From Solirubrobacterales bacterium (lineage in GTDB: Bacteria > Actinomycetota > Thermoleophilia > Solirubrobacterales > 70-9), in NCBI GenBank assembly GCA_021323175.1, contig JAJTCK010000004.1, forward strand, positions 1-60,460: a stretch of 60,460 nucleotides of DNA, given 5' to 3'. The notes under the pieces are model-generated. The model was given only the letters and a program-made list of their open reading frames with translations, made no database searches and was not told where the DNA came from. The position numbers were made by a program, and so were the translations under genes. Positions 1-7,709 of the stretch are shown here, piece after piece. Position 1 is the first letter of the stretch. Every line of letters starts with the position of its first letter.

Positions 1-128
1 GTCAGCCAGCGCATGAAGCCGAGATCGGCGTCGGTGTTCAGCTCGAAACCGAGCTTGCCGACGTAGAAGCCGAGCGCCTCGTCCTGGTCGAGCACGTAAA
101 CCTGTGTGTGGGTGATCCTGTTCGGCAT
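1..128 (-). CDS. Glyoxalase/VOC superfamily protein (partial, cut by window edge)
   Basis: Only the first 42 residues are present; the rest lies beyond base 1. The start reads MPNRITHTQVYVLDQDEALG and then FYVGKLGFEL, the strand-helix-strand opening typical of VOC (vicinal oxygen chelate) modules, in which the D-x-D-E-A-L-x-F-Y segment begins the first beta-alpha-beta unit. VOC proteins are metal-dependent lyases, dioxygenases or resistance proteins; which one this is cannot be told from the fragment. It begins 10 bases after the AraC-type regulator on the same strand, so the two are probably co-transcribed, a common AraC plus VOC pairing. Confidence 0.8.
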   Translation of the reverse strand, partial: MPNRITHTQVYVLDQDEALGFYVGKLGFELNTDADLGFMRWL

Positions 129-138
129 GAGGGACAGG

Positions 139-564
139 CTAACTCCCGGTCTGGCACCCCGCTTCTCCGAAACTGCTCGGTCTCGTCCACGCCTTCGCAA
201 AGCAGGCCGGGACGACCCTGAGGTCGGCGGCCCGCCATCGATAGGTGGTCGGCGGCTCGCCGACGATGTCGGTGAACGTCCGGCTGAACGTCCCGAGGCT
301 TCTGAAACCTACGTCGAGGCAGATCTCGGTCACGCTGCGATCGGTTTCCCTGAGCATGAACATCGCTCGCTCCACCCGGCGGCGCTGCAGGTAGCGATGC
401 GGCGTCTCCCCGAAGGTGGCTCGAAAGGTCCGTATGAAGTGGGCCTCCGAAACGCAGGCGATCCGCGCCAGCGTCGGAATGTCGAGCGGCTTCTCGTAGC
501 CGAGGTCAATCGCGTCGCGCGCCCGCAGCATGCGGCGGTTTGACTCTTCGACGGCTCGGCTCAT
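139..564 (-). CDS. AraC-family transcriptional regulator (DNA-binding domain only)
   Basis: The protein has 141 residues. The AraC/XylS double helix-turn-helix fills residues 10 to 110: the first HTH spans LARIACVSEAHFIRTFRATF, and the second includes SVTEICLDVGFRSLGTFSRT followed by the family signature F-x-D-x-x-G-x-x-P-x-x-Y-R. No ligand-binding domain precedes it, so it resembles short stand-alone AraC proteins that often sit next to glyoxalase-like genes. The ATG follows directly after the stop codon of the amine oxidase gene (TAG then ATG, no spacer), which suggests translational coupling inside a minus-strand operon. The tail after residue 112 shows no known domain. Confidence 0.9.
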   Translation of the reverse strand: MSRAVEESNRRMLRARDAIDLGYEKPLDIPTLARIACVSEAHFIRTFRATFGETPHRYLQRRRVERAMFMLRETDRSVTEICLDVGFRSLGTFSRTFTDIVGEPPTTYRWRAADLRVVPACFAKAWTRPSSFGEAGCQTGS

Positions 565-1929
565 CTAGGCCGCGACAGCCTCCACGCAGGCCGCAGCGGC
601 CTGCCTCCCGGAGCGGATCGCGCCCTCCATGTGGATGTGGCCGACCCCGGCTATGTCCGTGCACGCCCAATGGATCGGGCCGACGGGCCGGCGAAGGTCT
701 TCGCCGAAGCGGGTCAGGCCGCCAGGCCCGAAGCTCGTGCCGTAGGCGCCGCGGGTCCATTCCTGCCCCGACCAGTCCGTCTCGATGTAGTCGACCGGCT
801 GGCCCGCCCGCGGGCCGACGTACTTGGCGATCCCGTCGAGGACCTCGCGGCGGCGGTGATCGGCGCTCAGGCGCCCGGCGCGCTCGGCGTTCTCGCCCGC
901 CAGGAAGGTGGTCAGGACGCCGGCAGAGGCTGAGGGTGGCGAGTTGTCGTACAGCTCCCGGACCAGCTCGTAGGGTGCGAAGCCTTGGCCGGAAAGTCCC
1001 TCGTCGCGCCAGAACGGGGTCTCGTAGACGGCGAGGACCTTGTTGATGCTGCCCTGCGACATCGCCTGCGCCATCCGCATCCGCCAGGCCGGAAGCACCG
1101 GGTCGAAACGGATCGCATTGGTCATGTTCGGCGGCACGGCCAGGATCGCCGAGCGCGCCGTCGCGGTGACCCTCTCGGCCTCGACCTCCACCGTGCCCTC
1201 GGACCAGCGCACGTCGCGGACCGGGGCGTTCAGCACGACACTGTCCCCGAGCCGCTCGGCCATGCGCAGCGAGATCATCTGCGACCCACCGACGACGCGG
1301 AAAGCCAGACACTGCTCGGGCTCGAACAGCTCGAACGTGCCGCCGGCCCCGGCGATCATCCACAGACCCTGGAGCAGCGAGAAGGTGTGGGCCGGCTTCG
1401 CCAGGAACCCGCCGGCGAGCCACGCGCGCATCAGGTCCCGTGCCGTCTCGTCGCTGACCTCGGCCCGCAGCCAGGACTCGAAGGTGATCTCGTCGAGGTC
1501 GCGCGCATCGGGGTGCCTCCACGGCGCCTCGGGGTCCAGCTCCTTGGCCATGGAGTCAAGTTTGGCGTCGGCCGCCTCGAAGGCCTTCTCGGCCGCGTCC
1601 CCGAGCGGGGCGTCGTGGCCCTCATAGCGGTGAGACCGTCCCTCGGGGTCGATGTAGGTGTGCGATCCCTCTCGGAAGCTGGGGAACAGCTCGATCCCCA
1701 GCTCCTCCAGGAGCTCGTGCATCGCCGACTGGTATGGCGCCACCCACTGGCCGCCGAGCTCGTTCGCCTCGCCGCCGATCTCGGTGTTCCAGGTCCGCCC
1801 GCCCACCCGGTCGCGGGCCTCCAGCACCACGACGTCCGCGCCGCTTGCGGCCAGCCTCGTAGCCGCGCTCAGGCCCGCGATCCCGCCTCCGACGACGGCG
1901 ACCTCTGCCTCGATCGTGCGCTCGGGCAT
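565..1929 (-). CDS. Flavin monoamine oxidase family protein (FAD-dependent amine oxidase)
   Basis: The protein has 454 residues from the ATG at 1929, which has GGGAG five bases upstream; an in-frame ATG at 1950 would add seven residues. The N-terminus carries the Rossmann dinucleotide motif VVGGGIAGLSAATRL, then E-A-R-D-R-V-G-G-R-T-W, the classic start of the MAO/polyamine-oxidase/LSD1 family. The C-terminus has the conserved M-E-G-A-I-R-S-G element that closes the FAD site. Such enzymes oxidise primary or secondary amines to imines, releasing peroxide. Nearby polyamine-type ABC transporters fit an amine substrate, but this is inference. It lies between an acyl-CoA ligase 35 bases upstream and an AraC regulator with no spacer downstream. 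Confidence 0.9.
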   Translation of the reverse strand: MPERTIEAEVAVVGGGIAGLSAATRLAASGADVVVLEARDRVGGRTWNTEIGGEANELGGQWVAPYQSAMHELLEELGIELFPSFREGSHTYIDPEGRSHRYEGHDAPLGDAAEKAFEAADAKLDSMAKELDPEAPWRHPDARDLDEITFESWLRAEVSDETARDLMRAWLAGGFLAKPAHTFSLLQGLWMIAGAGGTFELFEPEQCLAFRVVGGSQMISLRMAERLGDSVVLNAPVRDVRWSEGTVEVEAERVTATARSAILAVPPNMTNAIRFDPVLPAWRMRMAQAMSQGSINKVLAVYETPFWRDEGLSGQGFAPYELVRELYDNSPPSASAGVLTTFLAGENAERAGRLSADHRRREVLDGIAKYVGPRAGQPVDYIETDWSGQEWTRGAYGTSFGPGGLTRFGEDLRRPVGPIHWACTDIAGVGHIHMEGAIRSGRQAAAACVEAVAA

Positions 1930-1964
1930 CCTCGCTCCCTTCCGGTTCATCGCTCCACGCTCCT

Positions 1965-4067
1965 CTATGCAGCCTCCGCCCGCGCTTTCGCGGCGGGCCC
2001 GCGGACGACCGCGTCGACGGCCATGCAGCCCCGCTGGCCCACGACGACCGGGTTCAGCTCGATCAGGTCAAGGCCGCAAGCCAGCAGTGCCTCGCCGGCT
2101 CGAGCGGCAAGCCGCGCTGCCGCCGACACGTCAAGCGGTTCGCGGCCGCGGCCTCCGGTGATCAGGGGCGCCGCCCGCAGCGAGCGGATGGCTCTCTCGG
2201 CACGGCCGGAGTCCACCGGCAGCGGAACCACCGCCACGTCGTCGAGCGCCTCGGTCCAGATGCCGCCGAAGCCGATCGCCAGCGCCGGCACCACGCCGTC
2301 CCGGTGTGCCGCCATGAGCAGCTCCGCCTCGGGCTCGGCCATCTCCTCCACCAGGATTCGGCCGCCCGCGGGCGCTTCGATCCCGGCCAGGCGCTCGAAC
2401 GCCGCGCGCACGGATGCCTCGTCGTCCAGGCCCAGCTCCAGTGCCCCGGCCTCGCTCTTGTGGAGCAGGCCCGGCGCCGAGAGCTTCATCGCTACCGGAG
2501 CGCCCAGCTCGCGCCAGGCCGCCACCGCGGCGTCTGCGTCATCGGCGAGCGTCCCGCGGGGGACTGCGACCCCGGCCTCGGCGAGAAGCTTTTTGGCCGC
2601 GGCCTCGGCCAGCCACTCTCCGCCGGTGTCACTGGGCCCGTCCACCGTCGACGCGGCGGCCGCCGCGATCGCCCGGATCCTCTTCGGGTCGGCCTGAGGG
2701 ATGCGCAGGGCGCGTGCGACCGAGAGGGCTGTGCGCACGCCGGAGAGGGGGGCGACGCCCTTGGCCGCGAGCTCCATGCTGGCGGCGTCGTCGATCAGGT
2801 CCGGCAGGGTCGAGGCCACCAGCACCGAGGCGTCCGTCGCCTCGGCGCCGGCGATGATGCCCCTGCGCACGGCACCCCAGCTCTCGACACTGGGGCCGAA
2901 CAGGTTGCGGGGGTGGTCATAGAGCACCATCACCTGATCGATTGCAGGGTCCCCGCCGACCACCCGGATGATGTCCCGCAGGCGCTCCACGTCGCCCCAG
3001 ATCAGGGCGGTGTAGTCCAGCGGATTGGCGATGGTCGCCTCGTCAGGAAGCAGCTCCTCCAGGGCGGTCCGGGTCCGTTCGGACAGGAGCGGCAGGGGGA
3101 CGCCGATGGCGTCCGCCTCGTCCCCGGCGATGCCGGAGTCCCCGCCCGAGCAGGTCAGCACGGCGAGGCCGCCACCCGGGCGCACCCGGGCACGCGGCTC
3201 GGCGAAGGCCTTCGCGATCTCGAGCAGCTCGTGGGGGTCGCGTGCCCAGGCCGCCCCGGCCTCTTCGATCAGGGCCCGGAAGACCTTCTGGTCTCCGGCG
3301 ACGGCGGCGGTGTGAGCGGCCGCGGAGCGGGCGCCGGCCTCTGACGAGCCGACCTTCAGCACGCTGACGCCGATGCCGGCGTCGGCGCAGCGTGCCAGCG
3401 CGCAGGCCAGGCGCGATCCCTCTCCGTCGCCCTCCAGGAACATCGCGACCGAGCGCACGCCGTCGGCGTCGGCGATCGCTGCGAGCCAGTCGCTCGCGTC
3501 CATCACCGCCTGGTTGCCGGTGGATATGACCGTGTGGAAGCGCAGGCCGCGTTCCGACCCGAGGGCGTTCACCGCGACGTTCCCGCTTTGGGAGATCATC
3601 GCGACGGGCCCGGGTTCGAACGGCTCCGCGGCGTCGCCCCACATCGGGGCCCGCGCCGAGACGGCGAGGATCCCGTTGCCGTTCGGCCCGCAGACAGGCA
3701 GATCGTGGCGCCGCGCGGCCACCCTCAGGTCACGCTGGAGCCCGCGCCCCGCCTCGATCTCCGCAAAACCGGCGGAGATGACGATCGCCCCCCCGCAGCC
3801 AGTGGCGCCGGCCTCCTCGATCACGGCGGCGACCCCCGGGGCCGGGATCGCGACCACCACGGCGTCCACTGGCTCGGGCAGCTCCGCGACCGATGGGAAG
3901 CACTCCCGCCCGTGGACCTCGTCCCGCTGGGGGTTGACCCCCCACACCCGGCCGGGGAACTCGTATGCGGCCAGATTTCGCAGGACGAGGTCGGCGTAGC
4001 TTCCCTGGCGATCGCTGGCACCGACCACTGCCACCGAGCGCGGGAAGAGCAGGCGTGACGGGTCCAT
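1965..4067 (-). CDS. Acetate/acyl-CoA ligase family protein, NDP-forming type
   Basis: The protein has 700 residues from the ATG at 4067. Domain order is CoA-binding Rossmann domain (SVAVVGASDRQGSY near residue 12), succinyl-CoA-ligase-like flavodoxin domains, and a C-terminal ATP-grasp domain from about residue 470 (VAMKLSAPGLLHKSEAGALE). The segment AAHTAAVAG holds the histidine that is transiently phosphorylated in this family. It is the single-chain fused alpha-beta form of ADP-forming acyl-CoA synthetases, which activate or conserve acyl-CoA. It starts 17 bases after the acyl-CoA dehydrogenase stop. An open frame continues upstream of 4067 but only as a shadow of that gene. The actual acyl substrate is unknown. 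Confidence 0.88.
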   Translation of the reverse strand: MDPSRLLFPRSVAVVGASDRQGSYADLVLRNLAAYEFPGRVWGVNPQRDEVHGRECFPSVAELPEPVDAVVVAIPAPGVAAVIEEAGATGCGGAIVISAGFAEIEAGRGLQRDLRVAARRHDLPVCGPNGNGILAVSARAPMWGDAAEPFEPGPVAMISQSGNVAVNALGSERGLRFHTVISTGNQAVMDASDWLAAIADADGVRSVAMFLEGDGEGSRLACALARCADAGIGVSVLKVGSSEAGARSAAAHTAAVAGDQKVFRALIEEAGAAWARDPHELLEIAKAFAEPRARVRPGGGLAVLTCSGGDSGIAGDEADAIGVPLPLLSERTRTALEELLPDEATIANPLDYTALIWGDVERLRDIIRVVGGDPAIDQVMVLYDHPRNLFGPSVESWGAVRRGIIAGAEATDASVLVASTLPDLIDDAASMELAAKGVAPLSGVRTALSVARALRIPQADPKRIRAIAAAAASTVDGPSDTGGEWLAEAAAKKLLAEAGVAVPRGTLADDADAAVAAWRELGAPVAMKLSAPGLLHKSEAGALELGLDDEASVRAAFERLAGIEAPAGGRILVEEMAEPEAELLMAAHRDGVVPALAIGFGGIWTEALDDVAVVPLPVDSGRAERAIRSLRAAPLITGGRGREPLDVSAAARLAARAGEALLACGLDLIELNPVVVGQRGCMAVDAVVRGPAAKARAEAA

Positions 4068-4084
4068 GGGTTCGGCTTCGCGGG

Positions 4085-5287
4085 CTAGTGGATCATCCGC
4101 TCGACGCCCCGGCGCTCGAGGCCCCGGGTGACGATCAGGCGCTGGATCTCGCTGGTGCCCTCCCAGATCCGGTCCACGCGCAGCTCGCGAAGCAGCCGCT
4201 CGGGCGCGTATCTCCGCATATAGCCGCGCCCGCCCAGGGCCTGGACGGCCCGGTCGGCACAGCGGAAGGCCGCCTCGCTGACGAACAGCTTCGCCATCGA
4301 CGCCTTGGCGTGCACGACCTTGAGGTCCGCGTCGCCCCCGGCCAGCACCGCCACCTGGTAGGTCAGCAACCTGCCGGCCGCCGCATCCGCTGCGGAGTCG
4401 GCGAGCGGGAAGCTGACGCCCTGGTGGTCCCAGACCCGGCTGCCCCCCTGCTCGCGGCCGGTGGCCCACTCGACGGACTCCTCGAGCAGCCGCCACATCG
4501 CGCCGCATCCGCGGGCCGCGATCCCCAGACGCTCCTCCAGGAACCAGGCTCGCTGGAGGTCGTTGCCCTCACCGACGCCCTCGACGACCGCGTCCTCCCC
4601 TACCTCGACCTCGGTGAAGCTGATCGTCGGGTGTCCTTCGGGATAGTGGTGCGTGAACTGCGGGTCCTCCACGATCTCGACCCCGGGGGCGTCGGCATCG
4701 ATCAGGAACAGAGTGGGGAGGGCCTCGTTGCCGTCCATCACGTTGGCCATCACGATCAGCACGTCGGCGATGTCACCGGAGGTGACGAACCACTTCTCGC
4801 CGTTGATGCGGTAGCCGGAGTCGGTCCGCGTAGCGGTGCTCTCGATTCGGGAGGGATCGGACCCGGCGTTGGCCTCGGTCACGGCGTAGGCGTCCTTGAG
4901 CCGGCCGGCGATCGCGGGCCGCAGGTATTTCTCGGCCTGCTCCGGGGTGGCGTGATGGAACACGTTGTAGGCGTTCGGGACGTGCCAGTAGATGCCGTTG
5001 GTGGAGCGGCCGTACTGCTCCTCGACGACGACCCAGTCCAGCAGCGACCAGCCCTGGCCGCCGAATTCGGGCGAGTGCTGCCCTCCATTCAGGTCGGCCT
5101 CGATGGCCGCCCGCTTGATGCGGTCGATCGTCTCCTGCGGCAACCGGCCGTAGCTGCGCTCCGCCTCCTGCTCGAGGGGGATGATCTCCTCGTCCACGAA
5201 GCGGCGCGCCCGCTCCTGCAGCTCTGCGGTCTCCGGCGGAAGCTCGAGCGGCAGGCTCAGGTTCTCGGCGGTTGCGGTGGTGCTCAT
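4085..5287 (-). CDS. Acyl-CoA dehydrogenase
   Basis: The protein has 400 residues, the usual length for the family. It shows the FAD/substrate signature region AYAVTEANAGSDPS, the middle beta-barrel (YRINGEKWFVTSGDIADV) and the C-terminal motif R-I-W-E-G-T-S-E-I-Q-R, whose Glu376 is at the usual catalytic-base position of MCAD/SCAD enzymes. It would oxidise an acyl-CoA thioester to the 2-enoyl-CoA, passing electrons to ETF. AGGA precedes the ATG by five bases. The start overlaps the upstream unknown gene by four bases (ATGA), and the acyl-CoA ligase begins 17 bases after its stop, so these genes form an operon. Confidence 0.93.
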   Translation of the reverse strand: MSTTATAENLSLPLELPPETAELQERARRFVDEEIIPLEQEAERSYGRLPQETIDRIKRAAIEADLNGGQHSPEFGGQGWSLLDWVVVEEQYGRSTNGIYWHVPNAYNVFHHATPEQAEKYLRPAIAGRLKDAYAVTEANAGSDPSRIESTATRTDSGYRINGEKWFVTSGDIADVLIVMANVMDGNEALPTLFLIDADAPGVEIVEDPQFTHHYPEGHPTISFTEVEVGEDAVVEGVGEGNDLQRAWFLEERLGIAARGCGAMWRLLEESVEWATGREQGGSRVWDHQGVSFPLADSAADAAAGRLLTYQVAVLAGGDADLKVVHAKASMAKLFVSEAAFRCADRAVQALGGRGYMRRYAPERLLRELRVDRIWEGTSEIQRLIVTRGLERRGVERMIH

Positions 5288-5664
5288 GAGTTTCCTTTCG
5301 CGTTTCTGTTCCTGATCCGCTCAAACTTCTCCCCCTCGGCTCCGTTCGACGGAGCGCGGCGGCGGCCAGGAAGGCCGAGCTCGAGCGCGTCGTGGTTGTT
5401 GATCACGTCGACCACCAGCTCGCGCGCTTCGGCGACCTCGGGCCCCGAGCCGCCATCCGCCAGCTGGGCCGCCTCGCGGAGCCACTGCACCCATCGGCGC
5501 CGGCTGCCCCGGAGCACCAGGCGCTCGGCCCGGGCCCGTTCCGCTCCCAGCTCCTCGGCGGAGGGAATCCCGCCTGCTCGCAGGGTCGCGATCGCCGCCG
5601 GGAGATCCCGCTCGGGCTCAGGGGTCAGGGACAGCCAGGCGTCTCTGTGCCGCTGGCTCGACAT
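5284..5664 (-). CDS. Hypothetical protein at the head of the acyl-CoA/amine operon
   Basis: The 126-residue product is charged and largely helical by composition. I recognise no family and see no signal peptide or membrane segment. The ATG at 5664 is preferred over a GTG nine bases upstream because a TACGGT -10-like box lies seven bases before it, as expected for a leaderless transcript. Its end overlaps the dehydrogenase start by four bases, so it is very likely translated with it. It may be a small accessory protein of the dehydrogenase, but this is a guess from position only. Confidence 0.6.
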   Translation of the reverse strand: MSSQRHRDAWLSLTPEPERDLPAAIATLRAGGIPSAEELGAERARAERLVLRGSRRRWVQWLREAAQLADGGSGPEVAEARELVVDVINNHDALELGLPGRRRAPSNGAEGEKFERIRNRNAKGNS

Positions 5665-5671
5665 GGCGGCC

Positions 5672-5677
5672 ACCGTA
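5672..5677 (-). promoter_or_regulatory. Candidate -10 box for the minus-strand operon 5664 to 1
   Basis: TACGGT on the minus strand ends seven bases before the ATG at 5664. The spacing matches the leaderless pattern seen before many genes in this window. Confidence 0.45.
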
Positions 5678-5694
5678 GCAGACGCTTATGCGCA

Positions 5695-5710
5695 TTGACT
5701 ACAAAGTTAA
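5695..5710. promoter_or_regulatory. AT-rich imperfect palindrome in a divergent intergenic region
   Basis: TTGACTACAAAGTTAA is a 16-base imperfect palindrome (one mismatch between arms) in the only AT-rich patch of the neighbourhood, between the divergent dehydrogenase and Rieske oxygenase operons. It is a plausible operator for one of the TetR regulators encoded nearby. No well-spaced -35/-10 pair is obvious for the plus strand. Confidence 0.35.
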
Positions 5711-5754
5711 TACACTGCGTGCGGCAAGCCGCCAGCCATCGCAAGGAGAGAGCC

Positions 5755-6918
5755 GTGGACCCAGGCGCGACGCAGCCCACCGAGGACGCGACGCCGACAG
5801 CCGTCGGGAACGGGACGGTTCCCCGCGTGCGGCGAGCGCTCGAACCCCGCTACTACCTCGGCGAGGAGCCCCTGCGGCGTGAGCTGGAGACGGTGTTCGC
5901 GCGAAGCTGGCAGTACGCCGGCCAGGTCGCCGAACTCGCCGAGCCGAACAGCTACATCACCGCCACGGTGGGGGACCAGCCGGTGCTGGTGGTCCGAACC
6001 GAGGAGGGTCAGCTGCGGGCCTACCGCAACGTCTGCCGCCACCGCGGATCGCAGCTGCTCACCGGTGAGGGCACCTGCAAGCGGGCCCTGCGCTGCCGCT
6101 ACCACGGCTGGACCTATGACTCCGAGGACGGTCGCCTGCTCGGCGTCCCGGAGCACCGCAACTACGCCCAGCTCGACAAGGGGTCGCTCGGGCTGATCGG
6201 GGCGCGGGTCGAGGAGCTCGCCGGCTTCATCTTCGTCAACCTCGACATGGACGCGGAGTCCCTCGCGGAGCTCACCGAGGGCCTCGGCGAGCGCCTTGCC
6301 CGCTACCGGATCGGGGACCTGGTGCCATTCGGCGCCAAGGGGGTCGGCGGCAGCCAGCCGGCCAACTGGAAGATCGTCGTCGAGAACTACCTCGAGGGCT
6401 ACCACGTGCCGATCGCTCACCCCGGCCTGATGCGGCTGCTCGACTACCAGAACTACGGCGTCGAGACCCACGGTGAGTGGGCGTGGTTCGAGGCCCCGCT
6501 TCGCGACGCTCCATCGTCCAACCGGCTGGAGCGCGCCTACCAGAGGTTGGCGCGGCCGATGCCGGGGCTGGACGAGTCCGACAGCAAGGTGTGGCGCTAC
6601 GCCGTCATCTACCCGAACACGGCGATCGATATGTACCCCGACCAGGTGAACGTCTGGCAGATCATGCCAGCGGGCAGCTCGGCGACCGCTGATCGCTGGG
6701 CCTGCTTCAGGCAGCGCAATCCGGGGCCGGTCACCCGCGTGGTCCAGCGGATCAACCAGCGCTTCAACACTGAGGTCCTCGAGGAGGACGTGGACCTGGT
6801 CGGCGCGGTACAGAGCGGCATCCGCACGAGGGGCTACGCCCCAGGCCCGCTCTCGGCCCGCGAGGACGCCGTCGGCTGGTTCGCTGACCGGATCCGGGCC
6901 GACGTCGACCCCGCCTGA
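5755..6918 (+). CDS. Rieske non-haem iron oxygenase, alpha subunit (aromatic-ring-hydroxylating dioxygenase family)
   Basis: The protein has 387 residues from the GTG at 5755, which has AAGGAGAG six bases upstream; the longer open frame upstream is not used. The Rieske 2Fe-2S ligands are Cys94, His96, Cys114 and His117 (CRHRG and CRYHGW). The catalytic iron motif is ENYLEGYHVPIAH, giving His217 and His222, with Glu214 as the residue bridging to the Rieske centre. Most ring dioxygenases have Asp there; a Glu is known in carnitine monooxygenase CntA and related quaternary-amine enzymes. With an amine oxidase and polyamine transporters nearby, an N-dealkylating role is plausible. A reductase partner is not encoded next to it. 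Confidence 0.9.
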   Translation: MDPGATQPTEDATPTAVGNGTVPRVRRALEPRYYLGEEPLRRELETVFARSWQYAGQVAELAEPNSYITATVGDQPVLVVRTEEGQLRAYRNVCRHRGSQLLTGEGTCKRALRCRYHGWTYDSEDGRLLGVPEHRNYAQLDKGSLGLIGARVEELAGFIFVNLDMDAESLAELTEGLGERLARYRIGDLVPFGAKGVGGSQPANWKIVVENYLEGYHVPIAHPGLMRLLDYQNYGVETHGEWAWFEAPLRDAPSSNRLERAYQRLARPMPGLDESDSKVWRYAVIYPNTAIDMYPDQVNVWQIMPAGSSATADRWACFRQRNPGPVTRVVQRINQRFNTEVLEEDVDLVGAVQSGIRTRGYAPGPLSAREDAVGWFADRIRADVDPA

Positions 6919-6966
6919 GAGTCTGGCCTCCGTGAAGCGCGATCCGACGGGACGAGGCCGGCAGCG

Positions 6967-7617
6967 ATGAGCGCCGAGCAGACTCGCGCGCGCATCCTGG
7001 AGGCCGCCTGTGAGCTGATCTCCGAGGAGGGGATCGACGAGGTCCGCATCGCCCGGGTCGCGACTCGGGCGCGGGTCTCGACCTCGCTGGTCCACCACTA
7101 CTTCTCGACGCGCGAGGAGCTGCTCACGGGCGCGCTGATGTTGTCCTTCGACCTGGCGGCCGAGGAGCGATTTGGCTCGGACGCCGGTCGCGTCAGGCTT
7201 GACGGATCGACCCACGCCGAGGCGCTGGCGCTTGCGATCGAGCAGTGCCTGCCTGACCTGGGAGCCAACGAGCACGAATGGGTCTTGTGGGTCGAGCTGT
7301 GGCTGCGCGCCGCCCGGGATCCGGAGCTGCGCCCCGTCTCGGCCCAGCTCTACGAGCGCTACCGCGGCTGGCTTCTCAGCGTGATGGAGGCCGGTGTCGA
7401 GGCAGGGGAATTCCGCACCGACTACCCCGAGCGGGTTGCGGATCTCGCGGTCGGGCTCTTCGACGGCCTCGGCCTCCGCGTCCTACTCCGCGACCCGGGG
7501 ATGGACACGCACCGCGCCCGTCAGGTCATCGCCGCGGCGCTCGCCCCCGAGCTCGGCGTCCAGACGCGCGAGCTGATGCCCGCGGCGACCCCGCCTGAGC
7601 CCACCGCGACGCGTTGA
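6967..7617 (+). CDS. TetR/AcrR-family regulator
   Basis: The protein has 216 residues with the TetR HTH at residues 5 to 52 (RILEAACELISEEGIDEVRI, then VSTSLVHHYFSTREELLTGA). The C-terminal half is the variable helical ligand-binding domain. It begins 48 bases after the Rieske oxygenase, so it probably shares that transcript. Its stop codon lies inside the -35 box of the promoter for the next TetR gene. The effector cannot be read from sequence; an amine or its degradation product is a context guess. Confidence 0.92.
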   Translation: MSAEQTRARILEAACELISEEGIDEVRIARVATRARVSTSLVHHYFSTREELLTGALMLSFDLAAEERFGSDAGRVRLDGSTHAEALALAIEQCLPDLGANEHEWVLWVELWLRAARDPELRPVSAQLYERYRGWLLSVMEAGVEAGEFRTDYPERVADLAVGLFDGLGLRVLLRDPGMDTHRARQVIAAALAPELGVQTRELMPAATPPEPTATR

Positions 7618-7656
7618 CATCGGCGCCGCCGTTGCGATAGTTTGAACCGCGGTTCA
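7614..7656 (+). promoter_or_regulatory. Promoter with embedded palindromic operator before the tetR-potDBCA operon
   Basis: TTGACA at 7614-7619 is a perfect -35 box. GATAGT at 7636-7641 follows after 16 bases as -10. Immediately downstream, TGAACCGCGGTTCA at 7643-7656 is a perfect 14-base palindrome, placed where a bound TetR protein would block RNA polymerase. The TetR gene starts 54 bases further on, so autoregulation together with control of the transporter operon is likely. Confidence 0.75.
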
Positions 7657-7709
7657 GCTTTCGCTGGATCGAGGGCAAGGAAACAGGAGAGGGGAACGGC
7701 GGGACACGG

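Noticed and set aside
985-2697. Long open frame on the plus strand across the amine oxidase and acyl-CoA ligase genes
   Set aside because: It is a GC-rich antisense shadow: composition is Arg/Ala/Gly-rich with no domain, and both minus-strand genes show clear conserved motifs over the same bases.
4068-4508. N-terminal extension of the acyl-CoA ligase upstream of 4067
   Set aside because: The extension is an out-of-frame reading of the acyl-CoA dehydrogenase gene; homology starts at the ATG at 4067.
5695-5716. TTGACT and TACACT as a promoter for the Rieske oxygenase
   Set aside because: Only ten bases separate the boxes, too few for a sigma-70-type promoter. The segment is recorded as a palindrome instead.
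5707-7275. Minus-strand open frame across the Rieske oxygenase and first TetR gene
   Set aside because: It is a shadow frame; the plus-strand reading has complete Rieske and iron motifs and a good ribosome site.
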